Positions 24,138 through 35,434 of a stretch of DNA of 64,000 nt are shown here, piece after piece; position 1 is the first letter of the stretch; every line of letters begins with the position of its first letter. Under the pieces are notes generated by a model. The model saw only the letters and a program-made list of their open reading frames with translations. It did not search any database and was not told the origin of the DNA. A program made the translations under genes and the position numbers. Source of the stretch: Hymenopus coronatus (Eukaryota; Arthropoda; Insecta; Mantodea; Hymenopodidae); contig CM060900.1 of the NCBI GenBank assembly GCA_030762935.1, forward strand, positions 373,320,632 to 373,384,631, read 5' to 3'.

Positions 24138-24450
24138 TGGCTCCGCAATAACGCATGAAATTCGCATTCAATAGTGCCCGGGTTCGATTTCCGACCGGTC
24201 ACATACAGTATGTTTTTTTTTTTTTTTTTTTTTTTTTTGTGGATTCCCCGCGTAGGTAGACGAATGCTGGAGTGATACCCTTGCCACAACAAATCTGTTT
24301 CAGGGTTGTAGAACCGGCAACGGCGGTTGGTGTGTTGCGGGAGGACGATAGTAATTTGTGCTTTGGAAGGATTTCGTCCTGGCACTTGGCGTTTTTACTC
24401 GGGCCCCCTGGGAGTATCTCGCTTATCCCCGTGATCCCAGGTTTGCAAAA
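24138..24450 (+). mobile_element. tRNA-headed SINE (G group)
   Basis: The tRNA-like head has an A box TGGCTCCGCAA (from 24139) and a B box GGTTCGATTT (24181-24190). It closely resembles the head reversed at 28950-29020, which also reads GGCTCCGCAGTAACG. A run of T at 24213-24238 follows the head, then a GC-richer body whose end I cannot place exactly. Confidence 0.6.
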
Positions 24451-24659
24451 AATATTTTGTTTGTTAACGATGTTGTAATTGCCAGAATCATAAAAAAAAA
24501 ACTCAGTCTGTGTGCCGAAATTTCGACCCGCAGGAGTTTTTATACAGGCCAGTAAATTTCTGACAAGGGGCTGTCGCTTTTAAGCATACTTGAAAACTAT
24601 CTGTCTGTACCGAAACCCCAAGTTGTGAGTGGCTAAGGCAGGACTAGCCAGAGTCAGGA

Positions 24660-24830
24660 TTGATGACATTTAGGGGACCCGGCCCTTGCGAACGCATACC
24701 GTCGTCCAGCGAGTGCGGTACCGAAGCCTCCCGCGGTCAGAAAAATAGCCCCAAAGCCTCCCGGACCCTAAAATGTTCCTAATTATACAGCCCCCAAGCC
24801 TCCCCAAAGCAGGTAGCCTTCCGGTTGAAA
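24660..24830. repeat. GC-rich repeat with GAAGCCTCCC motifs, left arm
   Basis: Contains CCGAAGCCTCCCG, CCCCAAAGCCTCCCGG, AATTATACAGCCCCCAAGCCTCC and GCAGGTAG blocks. A related sequence lies in inverted orientation at 26855-26975. The unit is unclassified. Confidence 0.55.
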
Positions 24831-24838
24831 CAGGTAAT

Positions 24839-24901
24839 AGTTGCAGTTTGGTGTTTATAATATTTGATGAAGCATTACATACTTCTAGTGGAAGATGTTA
24901 C
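24839..24901. repeat. 62-bp direct repeat flanking an X element, left copy
   Basis: It matches 25804-25865 at all but a few positions; both contain GTTTATAATATTTGATGAAG. The two copies bracket 902 bp that consist of an X-family element plus about 45 bp. This is far longer than an ordinary transposon target duplication. Confidence 0.85.
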
Positions 24902-25760
24902 ATTTTTACTTTCTCTAAAGTAAAGTGAAGGTATTGCATTCCACCCAAAAATTCGATACCGAGATTTCACTGGAAATACATGTTTGGGTCCCCCTGAATC
25001 CAAAAAAGCATTTTTATAAAAAGGTCCGTGTGTATAGGTGTGTGTGTGTATCTGTGTGTCTGTGTGTCTGTGGACAGCATAGCTCAAAAACGAAAAGACC
25101 GATAAAAACCAAACTTAATATTTTAGTTTGGTATCTTCCAAGGATGCTACACGAAGGTTTTCAAGAAAATCCCCCACTCCCAACTACCCTTTACGTGGAA
25201 AAAAGTTCGAACATTTTGAGTTTCTTAAAAATGGCTCTAACGATTTTAATCGAAATCCCTTATATCTTAAGACATTTACTTGCCAAATAAAATGTAGATC
25301 TTGAATTTTCTGGGAATAGCCTCTAAAGACCTCTTTATTCTGGATGATTTTTATTGAATTTTGTATAATTGGTAAACCGTAAGAGACAGACAAAAACTCA
25401 CTATACAAAAAAAAATGTAGATCAGGATGAGACACACAATTTATGACATTTACATTTTTTTCGTGGTGCTGATCTTTTTTGAGATATTCCTGTTTTTTGG
25501 TTTCAGCTTTGAAAAACCTATACTTTTCTCATACAGGAACTCCTGTCCGGTCACACAGCAGCCATCTTTTGACTATACTTTAATCTATGGTACTTCCTTA
25601 TTTCGCTTCTACTTGCAAGGAAGCATGCAATAAGGCTATTTCTGCTAATGTTTTCTCCATTAGCTGAAGTAAATAGAAACATAAGCTTTTTAACAATAAT
25701 TTGTTGCAGAGATGTAGAGAAAGTCATGTGAATGGAACACATCAGATTTTTTGCGTTTAT
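24902..25760 (+). mobile_element. X-family repeat, near full length
   Basis: Runs from an ACTTTCTCTAAAG end at 24908 to a TAGAGAAAGTCATG end near 25712-25725, followed by the conserved ACACATCAGATTTTTT block. A TG-rich microsatellite lies at about 25025-25075. The frames of 60-120 codons across it are not shared, in frame, with the other X copies, so they are incidental. Confidence 0.85.
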
Positions 25761-25803
25761 GATTAATAACAAAGAAATACGGCTCTAGTACCAAAAGAAA
25801 AGC

Positions 25804-25865
25804 AGTTCCAGTTTGGTGTTTATAATATTTGATGAAGTATTACATATTTCTAGTGGAAGATTTAC
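25804..25865. repeat. 62-bp direct repeat flanking an X element, right copy
   Basis: Right partner of 24839-24901. The differences are mainly C-to-T changes and one indel at the right end. Confidence 0.85.
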
Positions 25866-25975
25866 AATGGTTACTTGTTCCGTGTTTTCTCTCTTCAGTT
25901 GCCGGTATATTAGTTTTTACGGCCTTTTAAATATATCTTCCGTACCTTTTCTCTTCAGATTACAAAGTACTTTCT

Positions 25976-26560
25976 GTCATGTTGGACGCTACTGGCAGGC
26001 ACGGAAGACGAGGACGGGCTAGGTAAATTTATACTTAAGGCAAGACAGCTGAGATCAGAGAAGGCTGCCAATAGGGAAGGAGAGGGGGAGGGATAAGAAC
26101 AGCTAAACAAAAGTGACTTCAATGTTTTACATACACACACACACACACATATATATATATGTAATGTCATACTTAGAGATCACTGTTGTGTTATGGTTTT
26201 ATATATTGTGTATATATTATGTGTATATATTTCTTTTAAATGTTTTTATCTATTATAAGAGGGTACATTTATGCTTCTGAATAAGGTGTACTCTGTGTTG
26301 TAAATTTAAATTGCTATATTTAAATATCTTTGAATTTTTATTTTCAGGTTTACTCTTTTAATTTTTTGCTGTTGTTTTAATATTGCTTTTTATTGTGTAT
26401 TACCTTTGTTTTTTTTTTATTTTCGTGTTTACTCTTAATTCTTTGTTGTTGTTTTAATTGCTTTTTAGCGTGTATTACAGAAGCACGTACGGTCTGTGGA
26501 CCCTGCGATTGTTGAAATTCAATGTATGATATTGTTATGTCAATAAATACACTTATTCAC
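25976..26560 (+). mobile_element. 5'-truncated LINE 3' end, copy of the 13617-14665 family
   Basis: Homology to the minus-strand LINE begins at CATGTTGGACGCTACTGG and runs through the last ~35 codons of ORF2, the TAA stop and a 3' UTR of about 460 bp. The UTR holds CA/TA simple repeats at 26131-26162. The element ends at ACACTTATTCA (26549-26559), the same 3' terminus as the other copy. Severe 5' truncation is typical of target-primed reverse transcription. Confidence 0.9.
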
Positions 26561-26564
26561 TAGG

Positions 26565-28635
26565 TGGTGCCGCGTGGTTATGGTCCACTTGAATATCCAG
26601 GACATCTATTTCTTCAATGGAAAAGGTTATAATAAAACTTTTGCAACGTTTAACATTGCACTCCATCGCGCTACTCTACTTTTTAAACACTTCTGGATTC
26701 CGAAAGTGTAACCGTTCCGAAGAAGACTTTTCCTGCCTGTCCTACTCACCGTAATTTCAGTCTCGTCGGAAAACATGTTAACTGTGAACTAATTTGCCGT
26801 ACACTGAAAGAAATAAAGGAAGAAATTAGGCATACGCATTCCACCCCACCTGCTGGCTAATTACACCGGTTTTGCGGGAGGCTTGGGGGTTGTCACCCGC
26901 TAAACTTATCTGGGTTTGGGAGGCTTCGGTCCTGCATAACCGTCTCTAGTCATGGCTGGGCCCTCCCTATCTGGCAATATACCGCAACGAGTTCTTTGTC
27001 GTCCTGCTACAAATAGTACGTTAAATACCATGTTTTTCGCATTTTACATAAACAGAACTGATTTATTATCTTGACACAACATGGCTACTGACTTGTCGTT
27101 ACACAATGGACATTTTCTTTTAAGGCTGCTTTTGTTTTTGTGGAGAATGGGACAGTTTAATTAGATAAAAGCTTACATCAGTAATTAATAGGGATTTTGA
27201 TTTATATGAGAAATTCACATGTTAAGTTACCTTTATTGTTAAATTTGTTTAAAAGCTCTTTCTTTGTCCTTGAGTAATTATTATTAATAGCATGTTATTG
27301 ATAGTGAATATTGTGTTTTCAATTACAGTGTAATTAAAATGAGTACAGAAAGACCTCTTTGTTTTCATTTAATTTTTCTTCAGAACATAATCTTAACATT
27401 TGTTTAAACTGATAAAATAAAGAACCTAATATTTTCATAATTTACTAACAATATCAAACTTGTAGGGAGGCTGCAATTTGGACTACAAGAGCGATTTTAT
27501 TGTTAATATTTGGTGAAACATAATAATCGCAGGTGTCTTATTGGGGATGAAAGTTGAATACATTCTACGATTAACACATTTCTGCACCTTGCCACGTTAG
27601 AACCAATACATTTTAAGACACATTTGGTAGGCGTGGAGAATTTATGCCCACTTCTACACTAAGATCCTTGTTAACTCTGAGATCGAAAGTTATTTTAGGA
27701 GCATTAGTTATATGAAGTTTAATACACTATACAATGCGATTTGTTTTTACAAATCGCCCAGTTATTATTTTGAGCGGTTATGAGATACATTATCTGTAAA
27801 ATTAAAAAAATCCTGAATCGGTTTTCTTCCTCTACCTATTTCTTTTCATACATCTTTAACATTTTAAATTTCTCCTCTTCTCACTGTGGATTTTTTCGTT
27901 TAGTTTCAGTTTATATATGTAGATAAATTCGGAAACATCTGGATGATCGCGTTTACGAAAACATGCATTTTCAACTATTCAGCATATTTCTCAGTAAAAC
28001 TTGCGTAACTTCCCTGAAAATCTTTCTCACATACCGCAGATCTACTAAATGGTGACCAGTCTGCTCCTGGAACAGTGTGAATCCGTTAACTCTTTAGTAC
28101 GGATTCATTGGGTAATCGAAAACAATATAACTGTATTCTTCAGTTTCTATTATGTTATAGTTTCTTGTGCACCTTGGTACTGCACACATATCTGGCACGT
28201 TTATGTAATATTAAATTGCTACAGACACCATAACAATGGAAATACTGGCATAAATATACAAACGAGGAGAGTACCTTGCACTGGAACGTGAGTTACATGG
28301 CTCAGCTGATAGGACTTGCTGCGACATTGTCCCATTTGCCTGTGCCGTCACAAGCTCATATGCCCCACCATTACCTATTTGCAGTGCTGTGTTCCAGCTG
28401 CTGGATATACCTCCGACTGCCTCTCCTAATTTCTAATAAGAGTATATAGTTAGATGATAATGCAGTCTAGGCCAAATTTTTGTGCTATAGTTCTAGTGTG
28501 GACGGGATGCACACAATGGTTTTATCACATTCTGAATCTACCTAATATGGTATATAGCGGTGCGGGACACATCGTGCACTGCGACCTGTGGAATATCTAT
28601 TGCGGCTGCATCCCAAGAGGAAGGGATGAATTGAG
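26565..28635. other. Unassigned AT-rich DNA
   Basis: Apart from the inverted GC-rich arm at 26855-26975 I recognise nothing. A faint A-box-like TGGCTCAGCTGATAGG near 28300-28318 has no matching B box. Confidence 0.45.
26855..26975. repeat. GC-rich repeat, right arm (inverted relative to 24660-24830)
   Basis: On the minus strand it reads CCGAAGCCTCCC, CCCCCAAGCCTCCCGC and AATTAGCCAGCAGGT, in the same order as the left arm. The pair encloses the X element and the truncated LINE. Confidence 0.55.
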
Positions 28636-28649
28636 GTAATAATAGGAAG

Positions 28650-29020
28650 CTATACAGGTCGTAAGTAGACAGACCAGACAGACACGCTGAAGTCTTTAAC
28701 AGTCTCTGTCTAGAAGATACTTCTCACCATTGAACATGGCCAGAGGGCGACGAACGTCATGTTCAATCTGGCAGTCCACTAGTGTCCACGGGAAAAGCTC
28801 AAACTGTACGGCACCGCCACACATCAAGAAACAAGAGAAGGAAATGGATTTAAAGTGTAACGACAGAAAGGAAATCTATATAGATTAGAAAATACCTCAT
28901 CATGCTCCTTGCGACAGGAGAAAACAACGAAACAATAAGTTCAGATTTTGTGGTCGACGGAATCGAACCCTAGTTCTCTAGAATGCGAGCCTCACACGTT
29001 ACTGCGGAGCCATCTCGCTC
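28650..29020 (-). mobile_element. tRNA-headed SINE (G group), reversed
   Basis: The minus-strand A box ATGGCTCCGCA is at 29003-29013 and the B box GGTTCGATTC at 28960-28969, with a head starting near 29020. The body runs leftwards for an uncertain distance. No target duplication found. Confidence 0.6.
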
Positions 29021-29024
29021 GGTT

Positions 29025-30585
29025 TGCCTTAAGAAAACTTAAGAAGAATATTAGTAAGAATAACTGAAGTCTTTTTGATAGCTCCTACAAACGGGTTTAA
29101 CTGTTATAACTAGAGTGAGTAGACGGTAACATTTGAAGGATTGAAAGTTAGCAGCACTACGGGGATTGATAAAGTCACAGACAGAGGGTAGGTCGGTACA
29201 CTCACAGTCTGCTCTGGACTGGACTTATCCACTCTTCCTGTTTTGCGTTTTAGATATTTGACGAACGCATTAAAAGTACGGCGTTTGCAAGTGCAGCTAT
29301 TTGTAGAAGAGTTTGGATCGGAGCTCGCTGATAGAGGTGCGGAGAGAAGTGTTTCTCAACATAAACTCCGCTTAATAAAACATCTTACGACCTTCACATC
29401 GAAATCTTTCAAACATTCCATTAAGTGTGACCATGTTGAAGAGTCTCAGGTAGCATCTACAAGAAAGATTAACTACTATATCTACAAACCAACAATTTGA
29501 GCACAAAATATATTGTAAATGTGCATTAATATAAACGTTAATTGTACTGTGATGTTTTAATACCATAGATATAAGAATTGCAAATAAACTCATACATAGC
29601 ATTTCAATGTTTTTGAGTAATGTTTATTACGAGAATAATATAACATGCAAACGATAAACATCTCATTTTGCAAAGGCCGTTATGGTCCCGCCTGCATTTA
29701 TTTTGTGTTCGTTGTTCAAAAACTGGTTCTTAGAGCACGTGCTGCTTACGTCTACAAGTAAATGTGTGATGAACTTCACTCCTTACGTAATCAAATGCGC
29801 TCTCTAGTTAAAACGTGAATCTAGCCATCAGACCGGAACGGCTAGATTGTGGGCTAGATCTACATCAGGCATCACCAACAGGTTGCACTTTGAGTAAATC
29901 AGAGGGAGCACATCTGCTCAGTGCTCTTAGAAATCACCTACTGGACAATTTCGCGGAAAGCAAGAACAGAAAGGTCCTTGAGGAGTGGCAGTTTGCAAAA
30001 TTTTGCGTTTGAAATACGTAATCTACATTTATAGGTTAGTATACCTATTGAACTATTAGTCCATTGATAAAGCGTTCTCGGCTATCGGTGGGCTCAGCAA
30101 CGAGCGATTGAGACCTATTTATATCTAGCTCAGGTTTTGAGCTACGAGGATCTCCAGGTAGTGGTACGGGAAATTAACTTAAAATAACGTTGGCACTTTT
30201 CGTTCAGTCAAGGTTTATTTCTCTTCACAAGCGTTCCCGAGAAAGTTCCTGGCGAGATTATGTTCCGACAATTTCCCTCGAACAAGGGTGTAACGCGCAC
30301 AAAGGCAACTAAAATTTACGCGGCGACGAGTGCTACTGTTACGTGCAGAATAGTTGTAGACAGTTTAACTTTCTGCCGTGTCTCCCTTGTTTCCGGCGTT
30401 GCAGGTTACGCGTGACATTACTTTTGCAACTGCGTGAATCACATTAATAACTTTACTATATTTACGAGAATTCTAGTTTCGAGCATCACAGGTTCTGCGT
30501 GTAGTTACATTCCAACTGCCTCAAACACTATAGTAACTTTGCTACTTTGCGCATATTCTTGTCTCGCGTGTCACACTTGCTTCCT
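29025..30585. other. Unassigned DNA
   Basis: No element recognised. The stretch 29240-29600 has features of a terminal exon (see findings). The stretch 30060-30560 is GC-richer but without a usable frame. Confidence 0.4.
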
Positions 30586-30589
30586 CTTT

Positions 30590-33180
30590 TGAAAACCATA
30601 AGTTTAGATTTGTTCTTATTAACTTTAACCCTATTTCTTATAATATCTACTTATTGCTTCGATTGAACAATCCTCTGATTGATATTGCACCTGCTACTAA
30701 ATCTTCCGTAAAGACAAGATCCGATAAATTCCTATTATTGATTTCAGGACTATGGAAGCTTTCATTTTTCAGTTTAGTATAGAATATCAATGAATACATT
30801 AGATAAAATAGGACTTAGTTTACGCCCTTGTCTCAGGCATATTAGATACCCATTCTGTGATCCTATTCTGCTGGAGTTTGATAAAAAGCTAATTTTCTTC
30901 ATAAAGTCTCTTAATTATCCCAATGCACTTATTACTCCCTCCTTTTGTCGGTTAATTTAATGCATATTTTCCCCCCTGTCGATTGTATCGCAAGCTTTCA
31001 ACAGGTCAGCAAAAAGCATATATAAACTACCCCTTTTGTTGCTCAAATATTTATCTAGCAATATTCTTATCATAAAGAGGTCATCAACGGTTCTCTTGAC
31101 TTTCCTAAATCCTGCTTGAAATTCTGAAAACCTATTTTCCATCTCTGCCCACTTGTGTAACCTATCTGTGAACACTGCTGTAAAAACTTCCCCCAACACC
31201 GATAACAGACTAATCCCCAATAATAAATGGTTAGATTATTAATATTTCATTTCCCTTTAAATATGGCTACAATAGGCCCTTTCCGAGAGCTACCATGTAT
31301 CTTTCGCCTCTGGAATCTCACATTGTTTAGCCTGACTAATATTTGCTTTCTATTATCATCTTGATAGCACACTTTCTAAAACTCACCTGGAATTTCATAA
31401 GTTCCATATGCTTTGTTTTTCCACCTTCTTAATTTGTTCCATTACCTATGACTCCTCCATACCTCTGTCTATCTGTTCTACGTGGACCCATGCCCCTACC
31501 AACAAACTAAATTGCTTTATGTTTAAAATTACCTAACAATTCCTTAAAATATTGCCTGCACTGAGTTGATGTGATTTTATTCAGACTCACTTCTTTCTTA
31601 CAAGTTCTCTTAATTACTTTTTTTTCTCGTAGTCGGCTTACTGTCCCCGTATGTAGGAATGATACCCCACTAGGACTTCCAAAAGGATGCCTAGCGGCCA
31701 GAAGCCTGTGGGGGAGTCAACGGTACGTAACCAAGTATGAAGAACCTGGAACGAGTGGTCGGCCCGTAGCCAGGCATGAGCGTGAGGAAGCGGATGATAT
31801 GAAATGAAAGCGAAATAGATGATAAGAAAGATTATGGATGATTGATGGAATGAGTGGTGGAGGAAAGCGGAGGACTCGGAGACAACCCGCCCATACGCCG
31901 TTTTATCCACCACAAATCCCACATGCAGACGCTTAGGATCGAACCTGGGTAGGAGGCGAGCGGTATAACCACTCTGCCACGGCGCCGTATTTCTCTTAAT
32001 TATTAACCAAATTATTCTGCTGTCCCCTGTATTTCCTGCTATGTGTAGGCATCTTGTTAACTTTTTCATCCCATTTTTTCTTTTTCTTTTTTTCCAATTA
32101 ACATTTATATTCTCTAACTCCTAGTCGTCTGTCTACCTAATTTCCAGTTTGTTTCCATCTCCATATCTCTCTTTTACCCTTTCTTTTATCATTCTACAGT
32201 CATCGTACCACCCCTTACTGTTGTATCTGGTGCTTTCCTTTATCATCATTCCTTTTCCAGTCCATCTCACACTCCAAATCATCTGTACTACTGCTACCAC
32301 TATTTTCCCTTCACTTAGTGAGTGTTCTACATCCACTTCTATCCTTCCTTGGCTAGAGCTCAATGTTTGGCCAAAGAATTCCTTTTCCATTTCCTTCCAC
32401 TTAAAGCTGTGTATAAATTTATCATAATCACAGGGTTTTAGTTCGTGACTGCTACTATTAACACCAATCTCAGGATTACTGGAAAATGGTTACTGCCTGA
32501 AATGTCAAGTATCACCTTGAAATCTCTAAGGAACCTACCCTTTTGCAATAGAGCACAATACCTAATCAATGACACTACCCGGTTTCATTTATAAATGTAA
32601 ATTCCACAGGCCTATCCCTCCACCTTTGATCATTGCACATTATAAGATTATGTTCTTCACAAAACGTAATTCATTTCCTTCCTTCTTTATTATAACATTT
32701 ATCATTACTGTTGCGCTCTTCAATTTTATTTTCTTTATCCATATCTCCTTCCAAATCAGCTAACTGAATCTGTTCTTCTCCTATTCTAGTATTAAACTCA
32801 TCTACTATCACAAATTCAGCATTTAAGTAGGTACTTATTTTCTAATGCTTTCAATTCTTCTCTATGGTTTCATATATAAGGATTATGAAAGTCTGATGAC
32901 CCTATCGGATTTATACCACCCCTGTGCACATTTTACTTTGCTTAGTAATGCTTAGTGTTAACCGTAAAGTCATTTCGCTGCCTAGCCACTTTTTTTCTGT
33001 TACCATAAATGTTCTCTCCTTCTTTATAAAATGGAAATTCCTCGCGATAATCTACCTTTCCTTTTCACTCTGATAACACATTTTTTATAATATTCAAAAC
33101 AGTTAACTGTATCGGCTTTTTTTCAGCTAGCCATGACTCAACAACAGCAATAAAATCTCCCATCATGAACACTTGTGACA
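30590..33180 (-). pseudogene. Decayed non-LTR retrotransposon ORF2 (endonuclease and reverse transcriptase)
   Basis: Reading leftwards from about 33180 on the minus strand. First are pieces of an apurinic-like endonuclease: VVESWLAE for the ETW motif, VDEFNTRIGE for GDFNARIGE near 32800, and SNHFPV for SDHFPV near 32480. Next is a linker with GWYDDCRMIKERVKERY (about 32150-32220). Last is the reverse transcriptase: FQAGFRK..TVDDLF and LFADLLKACDTI (30957-31220, motif A with the Phe of KAFD changed to Cys), RQGRKLSPILSNVFID (about 30783-30836), and a ruined FADD box reading FTED near 30700. Many stops and frame changes show it is dead. A younger SINE splits it at 31617-31990. Confidence 0.9.
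31617..31990 (-). mobile_element. A-family SINE, copy 2, inserted in the LINE
   Basis: The minus-strand A box TGGCAGAGTGG is at 31969-31979 and the B box GGTTCGATCC at 31936-31945. The A-rich tail lies at the left end (T run at 31618-31626). Exact 12-bp target duplications TTCTCTTAATTA flank it (31605-31616 and 31991-32002). It therefore postdates the LINE. It shares its body with 1783-2115. Confidence 0.95.
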
Positions 33181-33339
33181 CATCCCTTGCTCATCTTGTC
33201 CAACAAATCCTATACCGATTCCATCTACTCTAAGTTGTTCTAATTTTGATTTTGCCCTTGCAACCCTAGTGTCTACTCCCAATTTTTTGGCATTATCTTG
33301 TATTTCGAATACATTCCTGAGGGCGTTGACACAGCACTC

Positions 33340-33620
33340 AAGCCTTCAGTGTTTACCGCACATGCAATTCCACCTGTGGTTCATTGTCCCATCGGATGTT
33401 TAGGTGGATAGATCTGTCTTTTGACCCCAAGGTCGCAATCTGTCCAGTTGTATCCTCCCCTCCAGAGCTCACCATTATAACCCCGCCTCCAGCCATTGTG
33501 ACGTCACGCCTTTCCTCTCTCATCTCGACAAAGACATTATAAAAGGGGGTAAAATCGTCCACCATTTTAGCTCAAAATGAGTTTCAAGAAGATCAAAATT
33601 ATCTTATTTATGGTACATGG
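33340..33620 (+). promoter_or_regulatory. Promoter-like block: GC box, CRE and TATA box
   Basis: On the plus strand a CCCCGCC (33481-33487), a full palindromic TGACGTCA (33499-33506) and TATAAAAGG (33538-33546) follow one another within 66 bp. This is a classical pol II order. Only a 24-codon frame follows (ATG near 33587). It may be the promoter of an unseen transcript or a chance or element-derived cluster. Confidence 0.25.
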
Positions 33621-33624
33621 TGGT

Positions 33625-34795
33625 AAACGGAAGCTTATTCGTTTTTTATGAAAATTTAATTTTGAGTTTATTTGAAATATGATGTGTTGTTGGTTACTAA
33701 TTTGTTCCAATGGAACTTGTAAAGGACACCGATTATTATGATTCTCACTGATGACCCCAGAAGAGTAATTTCGCTCTGAAATTGCAGGCGTGAAGTGGCA
33801 CCATCCTCCATCGTCTAGAATCTGAGAAGCACTTTTTGCTAGGAAAAAAATATTTAGGTATAATGTTTGCTATACCGTTGAGCATTTGAATGAGCTGGGT
33901 GGATTTAAATGTAAATAGAACAAACAAAAGTAGCTGTGAAGAAAGGTATATTCACAAAACTCTGCAGCTCGCTAATATCTACCGGCTTAGACCCAAGAAG
34001 CTTTATTATTAGATTCATTAATATTGGAAATTTCACACAGACATATGACCTAGGTTCCAAAACGTATTGAGCATTGCAATTACTCTGATTTACTCTTTAC
34101 TAAAGTCTGTGAGAATATAGATAAATCTAAATTAATTTTTGTTCATAAAAAAGTTAAATGTTGTTTAGTTGCTTCTTTTTTTCTTATTAAGTATCTTATG
34201 CAATTTGACATTTATGAATAGGTCATCAAAATTTTACAAACATAAGCGACTTACTACATTTAGGATATAATTTTACATTTATAACTAGATGTTAAAATGT
34301 TACACGTGGAAACAATCGGTTAAGATTATAAAACTTGGTTCAGAAAAGCATAACTACAGCTAAACAAATAAAGTTTAATTTTAAATATGAGCCTGTTTTG
34401 ATTTTAACTAAAGTAGTTTTTTTACCTATCTATGGTAAATTAGCATGCTAACGAGCTAAAAGCGTAATGTGAAACACCGTCAAAAACGTGAATTTATGAA
34501 ATTGATGTATGCTTCACTTTATAGAGAATATCTTTTAAATTGTAGTAAATCGGTTTGCTATGATCTCAAAGAGAGCTGTTAGCAAAATAACTTATCTCAT
34601 GCTTTTCTTTATCTATTCTTCCGGGGGTGGGGAAGTTATTTATACAAGTGAGTTCTATCTTCAAATCATAACGAATCTTAAAAGTAATATGTAGGCTAAT
34701 ACATGCAATGAATATACAAGCGAAAAGCAGAAGCTTTTAGAATTTGGATTCAGGTTTGTTGTGGCTGAAACACTGGATGTATGGATAAATAAAAT
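33625..34795. other. Unassigned AT-rich DNA
   Basis: I see no gene or repeat here. Confidence 0.4.
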
Positions 34796-34799
34796 GGAG

Positions 34800-35079
34800 T
34801 TTTATTTATGAGCGCTCTTTAACTGCTGTGATTCTCAGCGTCCCATTCTATACTGGGCGTGAAAGACCGCTTACTTTTGCTCAGAGGCCTCTTAATCAGT
34901 CATGAGGATCTTTTGCGTGCCGTAAATCTACGACACGGGACCAACGGCTTTACTTCCCTTTCGAAGGAAGCCATTCTAAGCATTTTACGCCCGAAAAATT
35001 CCATCGTCCTACGCCGGGGTTGAACCCGCAAACTTGGATATATGAAGCTAGCATGGTAACGCTTACACCACGGAGGATG
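34800..35079 (-). mobile_element. Y-family SINE, copy 5
   Basis: Nearly complete Y body. The tRNA-like head is at the right end (minus-strand B box GGTTCAACCCC near 35017-35027) and an AT-rich tail (TTTTATTTATG) at the left. A short GGAT microsatellite (35079-35098) separates it from the X element that follows. Confidence 0.85.
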
Positions 35080-35192
35080 GGTGGATGGATGGATGGATGT
35101 GTGTCTGTGGACAGTAGAGCTCAAAAGCGAAGAGACCGATAAATACAAAAAATGGTATGTATGGATAGGTAGAGTCAGACTGAAAAACTCAA

Positions 35193-35265
35193 TGCCATAG
35201 CAGGGACTTGAACCACGGATCTCCTGATCTCTAGCCGGTTGCTCTGTCACTGAGCTACCATGGCA
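35193..35265 (-). tRNA. tRNA-like sequence (73 nt, anticodon AGA position), probably a SINE head or pseudogene
   Basis: The minus strand folds by eye into a cloverleaf. The acceptor TGCCATG pairs with TATGGCA, and the D stem GCTC pairs with GAGC. The anticodon loop is CTAGAGA, and the T arm carries GGTTCAAGTCC. AGA would read serine codons, but the long variable arm of tRNA-Ser is absent, so a functional serine tRNA is unlikely. It is the left arm of a palindrome. Confidence 0.4.
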
Positions 35266-35361
35266 ACATGCCGGCATAGGCAAATGACTCGCATGTTTCC
35301 GGGTGTGGAAATGACAACTCCAATGGCGACTTACAATGTTGTAAGTACTTAAATCCCATGT

Positions 35362-35434
35362 TGCCATTGTAGCACAGTGGCAGAGCAACCGGCTAGAGAT
35401 CGGGAGATCCGTGGTTCAAATCCCAGCTATGGCA
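35362..35434 (+). tRNA. tRNA-like sequence (73 nt), right arm of the palindrome
   Basis: Same tRNA-like sequence in the opposite orientation, with several changes that weaken the acceptor and D stems (GTAGCACAG for GTAGCTCAG). The loop is again CTAGAGA and the T arm GGTTCAAATCC. Probably not a working tRNA gene. Confidence 0.35.

Noticed and set aside
32149..32427. Plus-strand 92-codon frame rich in Ser, Thr and Phe
   Set aside because: Shadow of the minus-strand LINE linker and endonuclease region.
34900..35388. Minus-strand 162-codon frame
   Set aside because: Runs through a Y SINE, a microsatellite and a tRNA-like arm; no family resemblance.
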